Positions 17,339-25,892 of a stretch of 64,000 nucleotides of DNA are shown here, one piece after another. The stretch spans positions 62,001 through 126,000 of the forward strand of contig NZ_WUEG01000004.1 of the NCBI RefSeq assembly GCF_010468565.1, given 5' to 3'. Source of the stretch: Allomuricauda sp. TY007. GTDB lineage: Bacteria; Bacteroidota; Bacteroidia; Flavobacteriales; Flavobacteriaceae. A model generated the notes under the pieces. The model did no database searches. It saw only the letters and a program-made list of their open reading frames with translations, and was not told the origin of the DNA. The position numbers and the translations under genes were made by a program. The number at the start of each line of letters is the position of its first letter. Position 1 is the first letter of the stretch.

Positions 17339-17974
17339 TTACCCCTTAAACTTCTGGGGCAAGTACACTACTTTTTTGGTCTCGAAAAAATCCTCTTCAA
17401 AATACTCGTTTAAGTCAAAGATTTGAACAGTTTCATAACCCTTTAACTCTTCCGTAAGGTCTCCACCTTTTAGATAAAGTATGCCATTTTTTCGCTGGTG
17501 TGCTGAATCCTTCTTAATTTTTCCCTTGGTCCAGTGCACAAATGTTGGCATCGCAGCCACTGCCCTGCTTACAATAAAATCATATTGTCCGGGAATTTCC
17601 TCCACACGGGAGTGATGGGCTTCAACATTCTTCAATCCGAGTCCTTCCACCACCTCATTAACAACTTTTATTTTTTTACCGATTGCATCAACAAGGGTAA
17701 ATTTTACGTTTGGAAATAAGATGGCCAAGGGAATGCCCGGAAAGCCTCCGCCCGTTCCCACATCCAAGATATGGGCACCTTCGTTAAACACTTGAACCTT
17801 TGCTATACCTACAGAATGAAGAACATGGCGCAAATAGAGCTCATCTATATCCTTTCTGGAAACCACATTGATCTTCTGGTTCCAGTCTTGGTACAACGCC
17901 TCCAACTTTATGAACTGTTGCTTTTGCTCGTCGTTGAGTGTCGTAAAATATTTAAAGATGAGTTCCGCTTTCAT
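17339..17974 (-). CDS. rsmG: 16S rRNA (guanine-N7) methyltransferase RsmG
   Basis: Methylates G527 of 16S rRNA using SAM. GidB-type features: VSRKDIDELYLRHVLHS, SAM loop ILDVGTGGGFPGIPLA (about 69-84), TLVDAIGKKIKVV, and FIVSRAVAAMP. The 211 residues match the family. Monocistronic by position, convergent with the 40-codon ORF, with a promoter element 20 bp upstream. Confidence 0.97.
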   Translation of the reverse strand: MKAELIFKYFTTLNDEQKQQFIKLEALYQDWNQKINVVSRKDIDELYLRHVLHSVGIAKVQVFNEGAHILDVGTGGGFPGIPLAILFPNVKFTLVDAIGKKIKVVNEVVEGLGLKNVEAHHSRVEEIPGQYDFIVSRAVAAMPTFVHWTKGKIKKDSAHQRKNGILYLKGGDLTEELKGYETVQIFDLNEYFEEDFFETKKVVYLPQKFKG

Positions 17975-17994
17975 GTTCCAAACGTTATTTTTGT

Positions 17995-18002
17995 CAAAAT
18001 TA
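17995..18002 (-). promoter_or_regulatory. TAnnTTTG -7 element of rsmG
   Basis: TAATTTTG on the minus strand, 20 bases before the rsmG ATG. It shares a 114-bp divergent region with the desaturase promoter. Confidence 0.45.
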
Positions 18003-18065
18003 ATACTTTTATAGACCTTAACACCGTTCTAACAAAACGTTGTGACTCTAAAAAAGCATTTTAGT

Positions 18066-18073
18066 TACCTTTG
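18066..18073 (+). promoter_or_regulatory. TAnnTTTG -7 element of the desaturase gene
   Basis: TACCTTTG, 15 bases before the ATG at 18089, in the divergent gap with rsmG. Confidence 0.55.
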
Positions 18074-18088
18074 TAAAAAATATTTTTT

Positions 18089-19192
18089 ATGGATAAAAAT
18101 ACCATCCGGTTTTCAAGAAGAGATTCCGCACAATTTTTTAGGACACTTAACAAGAGAGTAAACGAATACTTCAAAGAAAACAACCTCAAGAAAACCGGTA
18201 ACTGGAAACTTCACTTGAAAACCATTGTGATGTTTGCCATTTTTTTGACCCCCTACTTTTTGATGTTAACCTTAAACCTCCCTTTCTGGGGCTATTTACT
18301 ACTTTCCATTACCATGGGCGTTGGAATGGCCGGTGTTGGAATGAACGTAATGCACGATGGAAACCATGGTGCTTACTCCAACAAAAAATGGGTAAACAAA
18401 CTCATGGGAAGCAGCATCTACATTTTGGCCGGTAATGTTTACAACTGGCAAGTTCAGCACAATGTACTGCACCATACGTACACAAACATACACGAACACG
18501 ACGAGGACATGGAAGCTGGAAGAATCTTAAGATTCTCCAAACATGCCGAGTGGAGAAAGCATCATAAATTTCAACATTACTATTCCATTTTGCTTTATGG
18601 CCTATTGACCTTTAATTGGGCAATAACCACGGATTTCCAACAAATGTACCGTTATATGAAGCGGAAATTAAGCTACGGAAAACTACCCAATCCAGTAATT
18701 AACTGGAGCACATTGGTTATAACAAAAGTAATCTATATAACCATTTGGATTGTTCTCCCGTTGGTTTTTGTTGACATTGCCTGGTGGCAAGTATTGCTTG
18801 GGTTCTTTATTATGCACTACGTTGCAGGAGTGATTCTGAGTGTGGTTTTCCAATTGGCTCACATTGTGGACCATGCAGAAACCCCACTGCCTGATAAAGA
18901 AGGAAACATGAAGAACACTTGGGCCATTCACCAATTGTTCACCACGGTGAATTTTGGTACTAAAAACAGAATTGTAAACTGGTTTACCGGAGGATTGAAC
19001 CATCAGGTGGAACATCATATCTTCCCGAACATCAGCCACATACATTACACAAATATTTCCAAAATTGTGAAACAGACTGCTCAGGAGTTCAATTTGCCAT
19101 ATCACGAATATAAAACTACCAGAAAAGCTATAATTTCGCACTTCAAACACTTAAAAGAGCTAGGTAAAAAACCTGCGCTTCAATATCAGTAA
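18089..19192 (+). CDS. Membrane acyl-CoA/acyl-lipid fatty acid desaturase
   Basis: Di-iron desaturase of the membrane FADS family. The three histidine boxes are H89-DGN-H93, H124-NVLHH129 and NHQVEHH (304-310). The QxxHH form of the third box resembles front-end or linoleoyl-CoA type desaturases, but regiochemistry cannot be assigned. About four membrane segments occur around 45-65, 70-85, 215-230 and 235-257. The 367 residues are normal. It probably adjusts membrane fluidity. The aminotransferase gene begins 14 bp downstream in the same direction. Confidence 0.93.
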   Translation: MDKNTIRFSRRDSAQFFRTLNKRVNEYFKENNLKKTGNWKLHLKTIVMFAIFLTPYFLMLTLNLPFWGYLLLSITMGVGMAGVGMNVMHDGNHGAYSNKKWVNKLMGSSIYILAGNVYNWQVQHNVLHHTYTNIHEHDEDMEAGRILRFSKHAEWRKHHKFQHYYSILLYGLLTFNWAITTDFQQMYRYMKRKLSYGKLPNPVINWSTLVITKVIYITIWIVLPLVFVDIAWWQVLLGFFIMHYVAGVILSVVFQLAHIVDHAETPLPDKEGNMKNTWAIHQLFTTVNFGTKNRIVNWFTGGLNHQVEHHIFPNISHIHYTNISKIVKQTAQEFNLPYHEYKTTRKAIISHFKHLKELGKKPALQYQ

Positions 19193-19206
19193 AAAACGAA
19201 GTACCA

Positions 19207-20391
19207 ATGAGCAACCACTTATCTGACAGGATCAAGAACATGTCCACGTCAGCAACTTTGGCCATGGCTGCCAAAGCACGGGAATTACGAAATGAAGGAA
19301 AGGATATTATAGGTTTGAGCTTGGGGGAACCCGACTTCAACATTCCTGATTTTATCAAAGATGCCGCAAAGCAGGCCATCGACGAGAATTATAGCAGCTA
19401 CACCCCTGTTGATGGGTATGCAGAGCTAAAAACCGCAATTTCGAATAAATTCAAAAGAGATAACAATCTTGATTATGGTTTAAACCAAATTGTGGTATCC
19501 ACGGGAGCGAAGCAATCGCTGTTTAATGTGGCCATGGTGGTTCTTAATCCTGGTGATGAAGTAATTCTGCCCGCTCCATATTGGGTAAGCTACAGCGACA
19601 TCGTAAAATTGGCCGAAGGAGTTCCCGTAGAGGTTCTTACACAAATCGACACCGATTTTAAAATGACACCCGAGCAATTGGAAGCGGCCATTACACCAAA
19701 AACCAAAATGCTTTGGTTCAGTTCACCATGCAATCCCAGTGGTTCGGTGTACAGCAAGGAAGAGTTGGAAGGTTTGGCCGAGGTATTGAAAAAACACCCC
19801 AATATTTATGTGGTTTCAGATGAAATCTACGAGCATATCAACTTTGCAGGCGGTCACGTTAGCATTGCCGGTATTGATGGCATGTACGACAGAACCATTA
19901 CCGTAAACGGCGTATCCAAAGCTTTTGCCATGACGGGATGGCGTATTGGGTATATAGGCGCACCGGAATGGATTGCCAAAGGTTGCACCAAATTACAAGG
20001 ACAAGTGACCAGTGGTGCCAATGCCATTGCTCAGCGCGCCGTAATCACCGCATTGGAGGCCCCAGTGAGTAAGATCCAGTTTATGATCGACAAGTTCCAT
20101 GAAAGAAGAGACCTTGTACTTGGGCTTTTGGGAGAAATAGAAGGATTTAACCTCAACGTGCCCGAGGGTGCATTTTATGTTTTCCCCGATATTTCTGATT
20201 TCTTTGGAAAAACCTTGAACGGTGTCACTATTAACAATGCTTCAGATTTTTCACTGTATTTGTTGGAGCACGCCAATGTGGCCACAGTTACCGGTGAAGC
20301 TTTCGGAAACCCCAATTGCATTCGTATATCCTATGCAGCATCAGAAAAAGAATTGAAAGAAGCCATTGCCCGAATTAAGGCCGTGCTTTAA
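19207..20391 (+). CDS. Pyridoxal-phosphate aminotransferase class I (aspartate aminotransferase-like)
   Basis: 394-residue fold-type I aminotransferase. Landmarks are SLGEPDF at 38-44, STGAKQSL around 98-105, APYWVSY, CNPSGS at 175-180, SDEIYE at 204-209, and the PLP lysine K238 in NGVSKAFAMTGWRIG. The sequence is closest in style to the bacterial prephenate/aspartate aminotransferase group, but substrate preference is not certain. Probably co-transcribed with the desaturase. A terminator lies 57 bp downstream. Confidence 0.93.
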   Translation: MSNHLSDRIKNMSTSATLAMAAKARELRNEGKDIIGLSLGEPDFNIPDFIKDAAKQAIDENYSSYTPVDGYAELKTAISNKFKRDNNLDYGLNQIVVSTGAKQSLFNVAMVVLNPGDEVILPAPYWVSYSDIVKLAEGVPVEVLTQIDTDFKMTPEQLEAAITPKTKMLWFSSPCNPSGSVYSKEELEGLAEVLKKHPNIYVVSDEIYEHINFAGGHVSIAGIDGMYDRTITVNGVSKAFAMTGWRIGYIGAPEWIAKGCTKLQGQVTSGANAIAQRAVITALEAPVSKIQFMIDKFHERRDLVLGLLGEIEGFNLNVPEGAFYVFPDISDFFGKTLNGVTINNASDFSLYLLEHANVATVTGEAFGNPNCIRISYAASEKELKEAIARIKAVL

Positions 20392-20401
20392 ATATATTAA
20401 G

Positions 20402-20430
20402 ATGTCATACTGAACCTGTTTCAGCATCTA
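20402..20430 (+). repeat. REP-like palindromic repeat (CTGAACCTGTTTCAG type)
   Basis: ATGTCATACTGAACCTGTTT followed by CAGCATCT. The core CTGAAc..gTTTCAG is an inverted repeat. Versions of this element are common between genes in Bacteroidota (recollection). Confidence 0.6.
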
Positions 20431-20447
20431 ACAATTAATCAATTAGA

Positions 20448-20477
20448 AACCTCTTGTTTACTTCAAGAGGTTTTTTT
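20448..20477 (+). terminator. Terminator between convergent aminotransferase and trkH
   Basis: Stem AACCTCTTG / CAAGAGGTT with a 7-base loop and a run of seven T on the plus strand. It ends 1 bp before the trkH stop codon. The minus strand has only a short downstream T-run, so it mainly serves the plus-strand operon. Confidence 0.8.
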
Positions 20478-20478
20478 A

Positions 20479-21969
20479 TTAGGTCTTTTTCCAGAAATAT
20501 GGGGTAAGCAAAATCAGAACAGTGAACAGCTCCAAACGCCCCAAAAGCATTAAAAAACTACACCACCATTTACCAGCCGCAGGGAGACTGTTATAATTAC
20601 TGACCGGGTTTAAACTGCCCAAAGCGGGACCTACATTGCCCAGCGAAGAAGCAGAACCCCCAACGGCCGATACAAAATCCAAGCCCAAGAGACCCAGCAC
20701 CAACGAACCTATAATAAAGAGCAGCATATACAGTACAAAAAAAGCTATCACATTGTAAACAATATGCTCTGTAACTGTTTTTTGATTGTACCGAACAGGT
20801 ATGATGGCATTTGGGTGCAAGGTCCTCTTAAATTCCAAAATACCATTTTTGATAATCAATAGGTGTCGCATAACCTTGATCCCTCCTGCTGTTGAACCCG
20901 CCGAGCCTCCGAGGAACATTAAACCAAAAAAGAAAACGGTCAAAAATGGGGTCCAAGAGGTAAAATCCGCAGAAACAAAACCCGTTGTGGTAATCACTGC
21001 AACCACCTGAAACAAACCGTGCCTAATGGTACTTTCCACTTCTCCCAGTACCATTGGATGAAAATCAGATATAGGCACATCTGCCCTAAAATAAATACCC
21101 AAGGCAACAACAATGGTAAAAACAACCACAAAACCAAGATAGTACTTGAACTCTTCATCCTTTAGGATGCGTTGTACCTTTCCTGTCAACGCAAAATAGC
21201 TGAGCACAAAATTACTCCCCGCCAAAAACATAAAAAGAATAACAATGTATTGAATCAAAGGTTGATCGTTCCAAAAGGCCAAACTCGCATTTTTGGTGGA
21301 AAACCCTCCTGTTGACATAGTGGCCAATGCGTGGTTAATGGCATCAAAAAAAGTCATCCCAGCCAATTTTAGCAACAGGGCTTCCAGCACTGTATATCCA
21401 AAATAAATCAACCAAAGTCTCTTAGCCGTATCGGTAATTCTTGGGTGAAGTTTATCCCCGCCAGGCCCAGGCGCTTCTGCGGCGAACAATTGCATGCCAC
21501 CTATACCCAAAAGCGGTAAAATGGCAATGGCAAGTACAATAATTCCCATACCCCCAATCCAATGGGTAAGGCTCCGCCAGAGCAAAATTCCTTCGGGCAA
21601 GGCTTCTATATCATCTAATATTGAAGCTCCCGTAGTGGTGTAACCCGACATGGTTTCAAAAAAAGCATCGGTAATGGAGGGTATTGCTCCGGAAAAAAGA
21701 TAGGGCAACATCCCAGAAATAGACATTACGATCCATCCGAATGTCACCACGATATATCCTTCTTTCTTTTGGACCTCCTTTTTATGGCCCCGTGTGTAGA
21801 ACATGGCCATCATTCCAAAAAGCATGGTCACAATGGCAGCCAACATAATTTCCATGGTGGCACCATCTTTATATATGCCACTGGCAATTGCCGCTAAAAG
21901 CATAAAAGAACCATTGCAAAGCAACAACAGCCCCAAGATATGGATAATGATTCGTGTATTGAGCTTCAT
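20479..21969 (-). CDS. trkH: TrkH family potassium uptake protein
   Basis: Channel-like subunit of a Trk/Ktr K+ uptake system in the inner membrane. Many hydrophobic segments and repeated pore-like motifs are visible (ETMSGYTTTGAS, ALATMSTGGFST, AVITTTGFVSAD, ASSLGNVGPALG), matching the four-repeat pore architecture. The start is set at ATG 21969 (MKLNTRIIIHILGLLLL, 496 residues). This ATG shares its first A with the trkA stop codon (TAATG), implying translational coupling. A longer frame to 22017 would overlap trkA by 49 bp and is not needed. Confidence 0.95.
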   Translation of the reverse strand: MKLNTRIIIHILGLLLLCNGSFMLLAAIASGIYKDGATMEIMLAAIVTMLFGMMAMFYTRGHKKEVQKKEGYIVVTFGWIVMSISGMLPYLFSGAIPSITDAFFETMSGYTTTGASILDDIEALPEGILLWRSLTHWIGGMGIIVLAIAILPLLGIGGMQLFAAEAPGPGGDKLHPRITDTAKRLWLIYFGYTVLEALLLKLAGMTFFDAINHALATMSTGGFSTKNASLAFWNDQPLIQYIVILFMFLAGSNFVLSYFALTGKVQRILKDEEFKYYLGFVVVFTIVVALGIYFRADVPISDFHPMVLGEVESTIRHGLFQVVAVITTTGFVSADFTSWTPFLTVFFFGLMFLGGSAGSTAGGIKVMRHLLIIKNGILEFKRTLHPNAIIPVRYNQKTVTEHIVYNVIAFFVLYMLLFIIGSLVLGLLGLDFVSAVGGSASSLGNVGPALGSLNPVSNYNSLPAAGKWWCSFLMLLGRLELFTVLILLTPYFWKKT

Positions 21970-23318
21970 TATAGGAACAGCTTTTCTATCCTTGGTATGG
22001 CTTTGGGCAAGCAGCAAACCACTACCTTGTCACCTTTGGCAATCCTAAAATCACCCAACGCAATAATTCCCTCTCCGTTCCGTATAACACCACCGATACT
22101 TGCCTCTCTAGGGAAATTAAGCTCCCTGATCAACTCACCATTTACCAAGGATGTAGCCTTTACTTCAAACTCTAAAATTTCTGCATTTAAATTGTTGAGA
22201 CGGGTCAAGGCGAGCACCTCCCCTTTTCGGATATACCTAAAAATGCTGTTGGCGGCAAGGAGTTTTTTATTGATGAGGGTATCCACACCGATGGAGTGGG
22301 ACAATTGAAAATAGTCCATATTCTCTACCAATGCAATGGTTTTTTTGATTTTTTTGCTCTTGGCTACCAAACAGGACATGATATTGGTTTCAGAGTTCCC
22401 GGTAACGGCAATAAAGGCGTCCATGGACTCAAGGTTTTCTTCTTCCAAAAGTTCAACATTACGCCCATCCCCGTTTATTACAAGGGCATGGGGCAGTTCA
22501 TCCGCAATATCAAATGCTTTCTCCTTGTTCTTTTCAATCAGTTTTACATTGAATTTTTTATTGCAGAGGTCCCTTGCCGTTTTGTAACCCACTTTACTGC
22601 CCCCAAGAATCATCACATTTTTAATGTCCTGTTTCTGCATTCCCGAAAGCTTGTACAACTCTTCCACTCCCTTATCCGAAGTGATGAAATACACCTGATC
22701 GCCTTCTTTAAAAACGGTATCACCCCTTGGAATCAAAGTAAATTGGGTTCCTTTTCGCTGCAGTGCAATGGGCATAAAATTGAGTTCTGGAAAAATTCGG
22801 GCAGCTTCTTTCACCATTTTACCCACAAAAGGTGCGGTTTTGGGCAGTATTACCCCGAACATGGTCAACAATCCTTCTTCAAACTGGTAGGTATCGTTAA
22901 AGGCGGATTGATTGAGCATTAACTGGATTTCCATAGCCGCCAAACGCTCTGGGGAAATCAATTCATCAATTCCCAATTGTTCAAACTTGATAATATCTCG
23001 ATTGTCCATGAATTCCGTATTGGAAATCCTGGCCATGGTTCGTTTGCAGCCCAATTGTTTTGCAAGTACACAAAGGGTCAAGTTGGTAGTTTCCGATGCT
23101 GTTACCGCGATTACAAGATCAGAGCCATCGACTTGCGCATCTTGCAATACTTGGATAGATGTAGCATCGCCCCGAAGCACCCGAATATCCAAATGATTGT
23201 CCGCATACGATAATCTTTCCTTATCGGTATCGATCAAAGTAATTTCCTGTGCTTCGTAGGACAATAATTTAGCCAAATGAAATCCAACTTCACCAGCACC
23301 TGCAATAATGATTCTCAT
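21969..23318 (-). CDS. trkA: Trk system potassium transporter TrkA
   Basis: Cytosolic gating subunit with two tandem RCK units. The N-terminal Rossmann motif is GAGEVGFHLA (6-15), the second is ILGGSKVGYKTARDL in the middle, and each is followed by a TrkA-C domain (ending ...GEVLALTRLNNLNAEILEF and the C-terminal GDKVVVCCLPKAI). The 449 residues equal the usual length. First gene of a two-gene operon with trkH. Confidence 0.96.
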   Translation of the reverse strand: MRIIIAGAGEVGFHLAKLLSYEAQEITLIDTDKERLSYADNHLDIRVLRGDATSIQVLQDAQVDGSDLVIAVTASETTNLTLCVLAKQLGCKRTMARISNTEFMDNRDIIKFEQLGIDELISPERLAAMEIQLMLNQSAFNDTYQFEEGLLTMFGVILPKTAPFVGKMVKEAARIFPELNFMPIALQRKGTQFTLIPRGDTVFKEGDQVYFITSDKGVEELYKLSGMQKQDIKNVMILGGSKVGYKTARDLCNKKFNVKLIEKNKEKAFDIADELPHALVINGDGRNVELLEEENLESMDAFIAVTGNSETNIMSCLVAKSKKIKKTIALVENMDYFQLSHSIGVDTLINKKLLAANSIFRYIRKGEVLALTRLNNLNAEILEFEVKATSLVNGELIRELNFPREASIGGVIRNGEGIIALGDFRIAKGDKVVVCCLPKAIPRIEKLFL

Positions 23319-23488
23319 TGATTAGAATAGGATGTGTTCTTAAATAACCTCAGTTTGCACGCTGCAAACAATACTGGTAACGGTATGCAATACGTAAACT
23401 CCATACTTTTAACCAAATACGGGAAATAAATCCCTTTGGAGGGCAAAATTACATAAATAATTTTGTCTTCATCCCTTAAGCTAAGTTG

Positions 23489-23496
23489 TATATTTG
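23489..23496 (+). promoter_or_regulatory. TAnnTTTG -7 element of ubiE-porT
   Basis: TATATTTG, 16 bases before the ubiE ATG, with TTTTG at 23461-23465 as a candidate -33 element 23 bp upstream. Confidence 0.6.
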
Positions 23497-23512
23497 CCAC
23501 CAAATTTAAGCG

Positions 23513-24241
23513 ATGTCGAAAAAGGTGACGCCCTATAAAGAATCCGAGCTTGGCAAAAAAGATCAGGTTAGGCAAATGTTCGATAATATATCTGGAAATT
23601 ACGACGGTCTTAACCGCGTTATTTCCTTTGGAACCGATGTTAAGTGGCGTAAGCGCATCGTAGCTTTTTTAAAGGACAAATCGCCAAATTCCATTTTGGA
23701 CATTGCCACCGGCACAGGCGATCTTGCCATTGCCATGGCTAATACCGGGGCCAAAAAAATTGTTGGTCTGGACCTATCTCCCGGCATGTTGGAAGTGGGC
23801 AAAACCAAAGTATCCAACAAAAAATTGCAGGATACCATTGAAATGGTGGTGGGAGACAGCGAAAACCTCCCATTTGATGACAATTCCTTTGATGCGATCA
23901 CCGTTGCCTTTGGGGTAAGAAATTTTGAAAATCTGGAAAAAGGATTGGAAGAAATTTATCGGGTACTAAAACCAAAGGGACATTTTGTAGTTCTCGAAAC
24001 TTCCGTCCCCACCAAAACCCCTTTTAAACAAGGATATAAAATATATACAAAGTATGTTTTGCCCACTATAGGCAAACTTTTTTCCAAGGACAGGTCGGCC
24101 TACAAATATTTGAGTGAATCGGCATCTGTTTTCCCTCATGGTGAGGCTTTCAACAATATTTTGAAGAAAATTGGGTTTATAGGAGTAGAGAACAAACCAC
24201 AGACCATGGGTGTAGCATCCATTTATGTCGCTTCAAAATAG
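23513..24241 (+). CDS. ubiE: Demethylmenaquinone methyltransferase (UbiE/MenG)
   Basis: Methylates demethylmenaquinone with SAM in the last step of menaquinone synthesis, the quinone most Bacteroidota use with Nqr. Landmarks: VRQMFDNISGNYDGLNRVIS, SAM loop LDIATGTGDLAIAM, GLDLSPGMLEVG, GDSENLPFDDNSFDAITVAFGVRN (in part) and FSKDRSAYKYLSESASVFPHG. The 242 residues are typical. porT begins 4 bp after the stop codon, an arrangement known from Flavobacterium. Confidence 0.96.
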   Translation: MSKKVTPYKESELGKKDQVRQMFDNISGNYDGLNRVISFGTDVKWRKRIVAFLKDKSPNSILDIATGTGDLAIAMANTGAKKIVGLDLSPGMLEVGKTKVSNKKLQDTIEMVVGDSENLPFDDNSFDAITVAFGVRNFENLEKGLEEIYRVLKPKGHFVVLETSVPTKTPFKQGYKIYTKYVLPTIGKLFSKDRSAYKYLSESASVFPHGEAFNNILKKIGFIGVENKPQTMGVASIYVASK

Positions 24242-24245
24242 ATTA

Positions 24246-24944
24246 ATGAAAAATCTCCTTATCCTTTTTGGACTTCTAGCAGTAACAAACACCCCTGCCA
24301 TTGCCCAATTTGGCGGCGATCCCATTTTAAACCTTCAGAACGAGGACAAGAAATTTTTGAACTGGGGGTATTATCTGGGGTTTAACCAATACGACTTTCA
24401 ATTTGAATACAAGGATAATATTGGCCAAGATATATTGGTGGACAAAAGTTTTGGTTTTAATGTGGGATTGATCGGAGAACTTAGAATCAATGAGTTTTTG
24501 GATGCCCGTTTTGAACCTGGCCTGCTCTATACTTCCAGAACCCTTGGTTTTCCAGGCTTTACCTCCCAGGTTGATGCGCTACGCGAAGTGCGTTCAACCT
24601 ACATAAGATTCCCTTTATTGATCAAGGCCAGTACCCGAAGAATTGGAAACTGGAAACCCTTTATTATTGGAGGAGTGTACACTTCCATCAATTTAGGGAG
24701 CAATGAGGATAGCCTAGATGATAACAGTAGTGGACAATTCCGGATGAAACAAAATGTGTATGGGTACGAATTAGGTTTTGGAATTGATTTTTACACCGAG
24801 TACTTTAAGTTTACACCATCTATCCGAGGTGTTTTTGCCCTTACGGACGAATTGGTCCCGGATGAGGATCCCAACAGTCCTTGGACCGGGAACATCAACG
24901 CAATGCGCACCCGGGGCATCTTCATCAATTTTACGTTTGAATAG
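24246..24944 (+). CDS. porT: PorT/SprT-type outer membrane protein of the type IX secretion system
   Basis: Outer-membrane beta-barrel needed for type IX secretion and gliding (established for PorT/SprT). From ATG 24246 the protein has a signal peptide (MKNLLILFGLLAVTNTPAIAQ), then beta-strand rich sequence such as WGYYLGFNQYDFQFEY and YIRFPLLIKASTRR, ending in an aromatic residue pattern (GIFINFTFE) suited to outer-membrane insertion. The 232 residues are normal. The earlier in-frame ATG at 24225 lies in ubiE and would place extra residues before the signal peptide. Confidence 0.92.
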   Translation: MKNLLILFGLLAVTNTPAIAQFGGDPILNLQNEDKKFLNWGYYLGFNQYDFQFEYKDNIGQDILVDKSFGFNVGLIGELRINEFLDARFEPGLLYTSRTLGFPGFTSQVDALREVRSTYIRFPLLIKASTRRIGNWKPFIIGGVYTSINLGSNEDSLDDNSSGQFRMKQNVYGYELGFGIDFYTEYFKFTPSIRGVFALTDELVPDEDPNSPWTGNINAMRTRGIFINFTFE

Positions 24945-24959
24945 TAAGAATAAAATTCC

Positions 24960-25150
24960 AAAAGACAGCATTCGACTTCGGACTTCTGACTTCCAACTCC
25001 TGATCCAAAATTCAATAACGGAACAACTAAATAACCAGTAACGGAGTGGCAGTATGCAATAAGTTCAAGTCAAGTTCAAGCATCAAACTCCCAACATCGA
25101 GCATCGGACTCCCGACTCCTGACTTCTGGCATCAAGTTCAAGTTCCAAAA
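24960..25150. repeat. Degenerate short-word repeat block (GACTTC / AGTTCAAG / AATAACCAGTAAC words)
   Basis: Between convergent porT and the SpoU gene lies a block built of degenerate short words: CGACTTCGGACTTCTGACTT at 24970, AATAACCAGTAAC at 25028, AAGTTCAAGTCAAGTTCAAG at 25061, then CATCGAGCATCGGACTCC and GACTCCTGACTTCTGGC. The same three word types occur in the opposite orientation at 41854-42081 and 42733-42983. No ORF of substance is present. Confidence 0.75.
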
Positions 25151-25151
25151 A

Positions 25152-25868
25152 CTACCTTCGTATATCGTTCAACAGAATGGCAGTTGCCGTGGCTACGTTC
25201 AAGCTTTCGGCAGTAGCAGCACCAAATTGGGGAATGGAAATTCTTTTGGTGACGAATTGACCCACTTCGTCAGAAATGCCTTTGGCTTCGTTGCCCATTA
25301 CCAAAACTCCCTTTTTCGCCAAATCAGCTTCATAAACCGGTTTGCCTTCCATGTAAGCACCATAAATAGGAAGATTTGTTTTTTGTAAATAATCTTCCAA
25401 ATCAACATAAACAATGTTCACCCGAGCAATGGAACCCATGGTGGCCTGTAATACTTTAGGATTATAACAATCTACCGTGTCCGGCGAACAGACGAGCTGT
25501 GTTACACCAAACCAATCACAAAGCCGGATAATGGTTCCTAAATTACCGGGATCCCTAACAGCATCCAGCACCACGACCCAATCATCAACAATATCCTTTT
25601 GGGATTCGGTCATATAAAAAACTCCCAACACGCCATTTGGGCGGGTCAGACTGCTCATTTGCTTCAAAATTTTGGAGGGGACCACATCGGCATCTTTAAA
25701 TTTCCCCATCAATACAGCATCATCAACAAAAACTTTAAATGGTTTTGCTCCCGCCTGCAATAATTCATTCACCACCTTTTCCCCCTCGACCACAAAGAGT
25801 CGATGTTGAGATCGGTACTTTTTTTGCTTTAGGCTAACAACTAGTTTAATTTGGTTTTTTGTAACCAT
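25152..25868 (-). CDS. TrmH/SpoU family RNA 2'-O-methyltransferase
   Basis: SAM-dependent RNA ribose methyltransferase with the SPOUT knot. The three family motifs are present: DAVRDPGNLGTIIRLCDWFG (motif 1), VLVMGNEAKGISDEV (motif 2) and ISIPQFGAATAESLNVATA (motif 3). An N-terminal substrate-binding segment (KKYRSQHRLFVVEGEKVVNEL) precedes them. The RNA target, rRNA or tRNA, cannot be assigned. 238 residues. Divergent from tamL across only 24 bp. Confidence 0.94.
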   Translation of the reverse strand: MVTKNQIKLVVSLKQKKYRSQHRLFVVEGEKVVNELLQAGAKPFKVFVDDAVLMGKFKDADVVPSKILKQMSSLTRPNGVLGVFYMTESQKDIVDDWVVVLDAVRDPGNLGTIIRLCDWFGVTQLVCSPDTVDCYNPKVLQATMGSIARVNIVYVDLEDYLQKTNLPIYGAYMEGKPVYEADLAKKGVLVMGNEAKGISDEVGQFVTKRISIPQFGAATAESLNVATATAILLNDIRR

Positions 25869-25878
25869 CTAAATCGTG

Positions 25879-25886
25879 TATTTTTG
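25879..25886 (+). promoter_or_regulatory. TAnnTTTG -7 element of tamL
   Basis: TATTTTTG, 6 bases before the ATG at 25893. It supports that start over an ATG at 25851, which lies upstream of the promoter and inside the divergent gene. Confidence 0.6.
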
Positions 25887-25892
25887 GCTTCT

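Noticed and set aside
22296..22922. 208-codon open frame antisense to trkA
   Set aside because: Shadow of the trkA coding sequence; composition is that of a reversed gene and no motif is recognisable.
23315..23575. 86-codon minus-strand frame across the trkA-ubiE gap
   Set aside because: It runs over the ubiE promoter and start codon and has no family resemblance.
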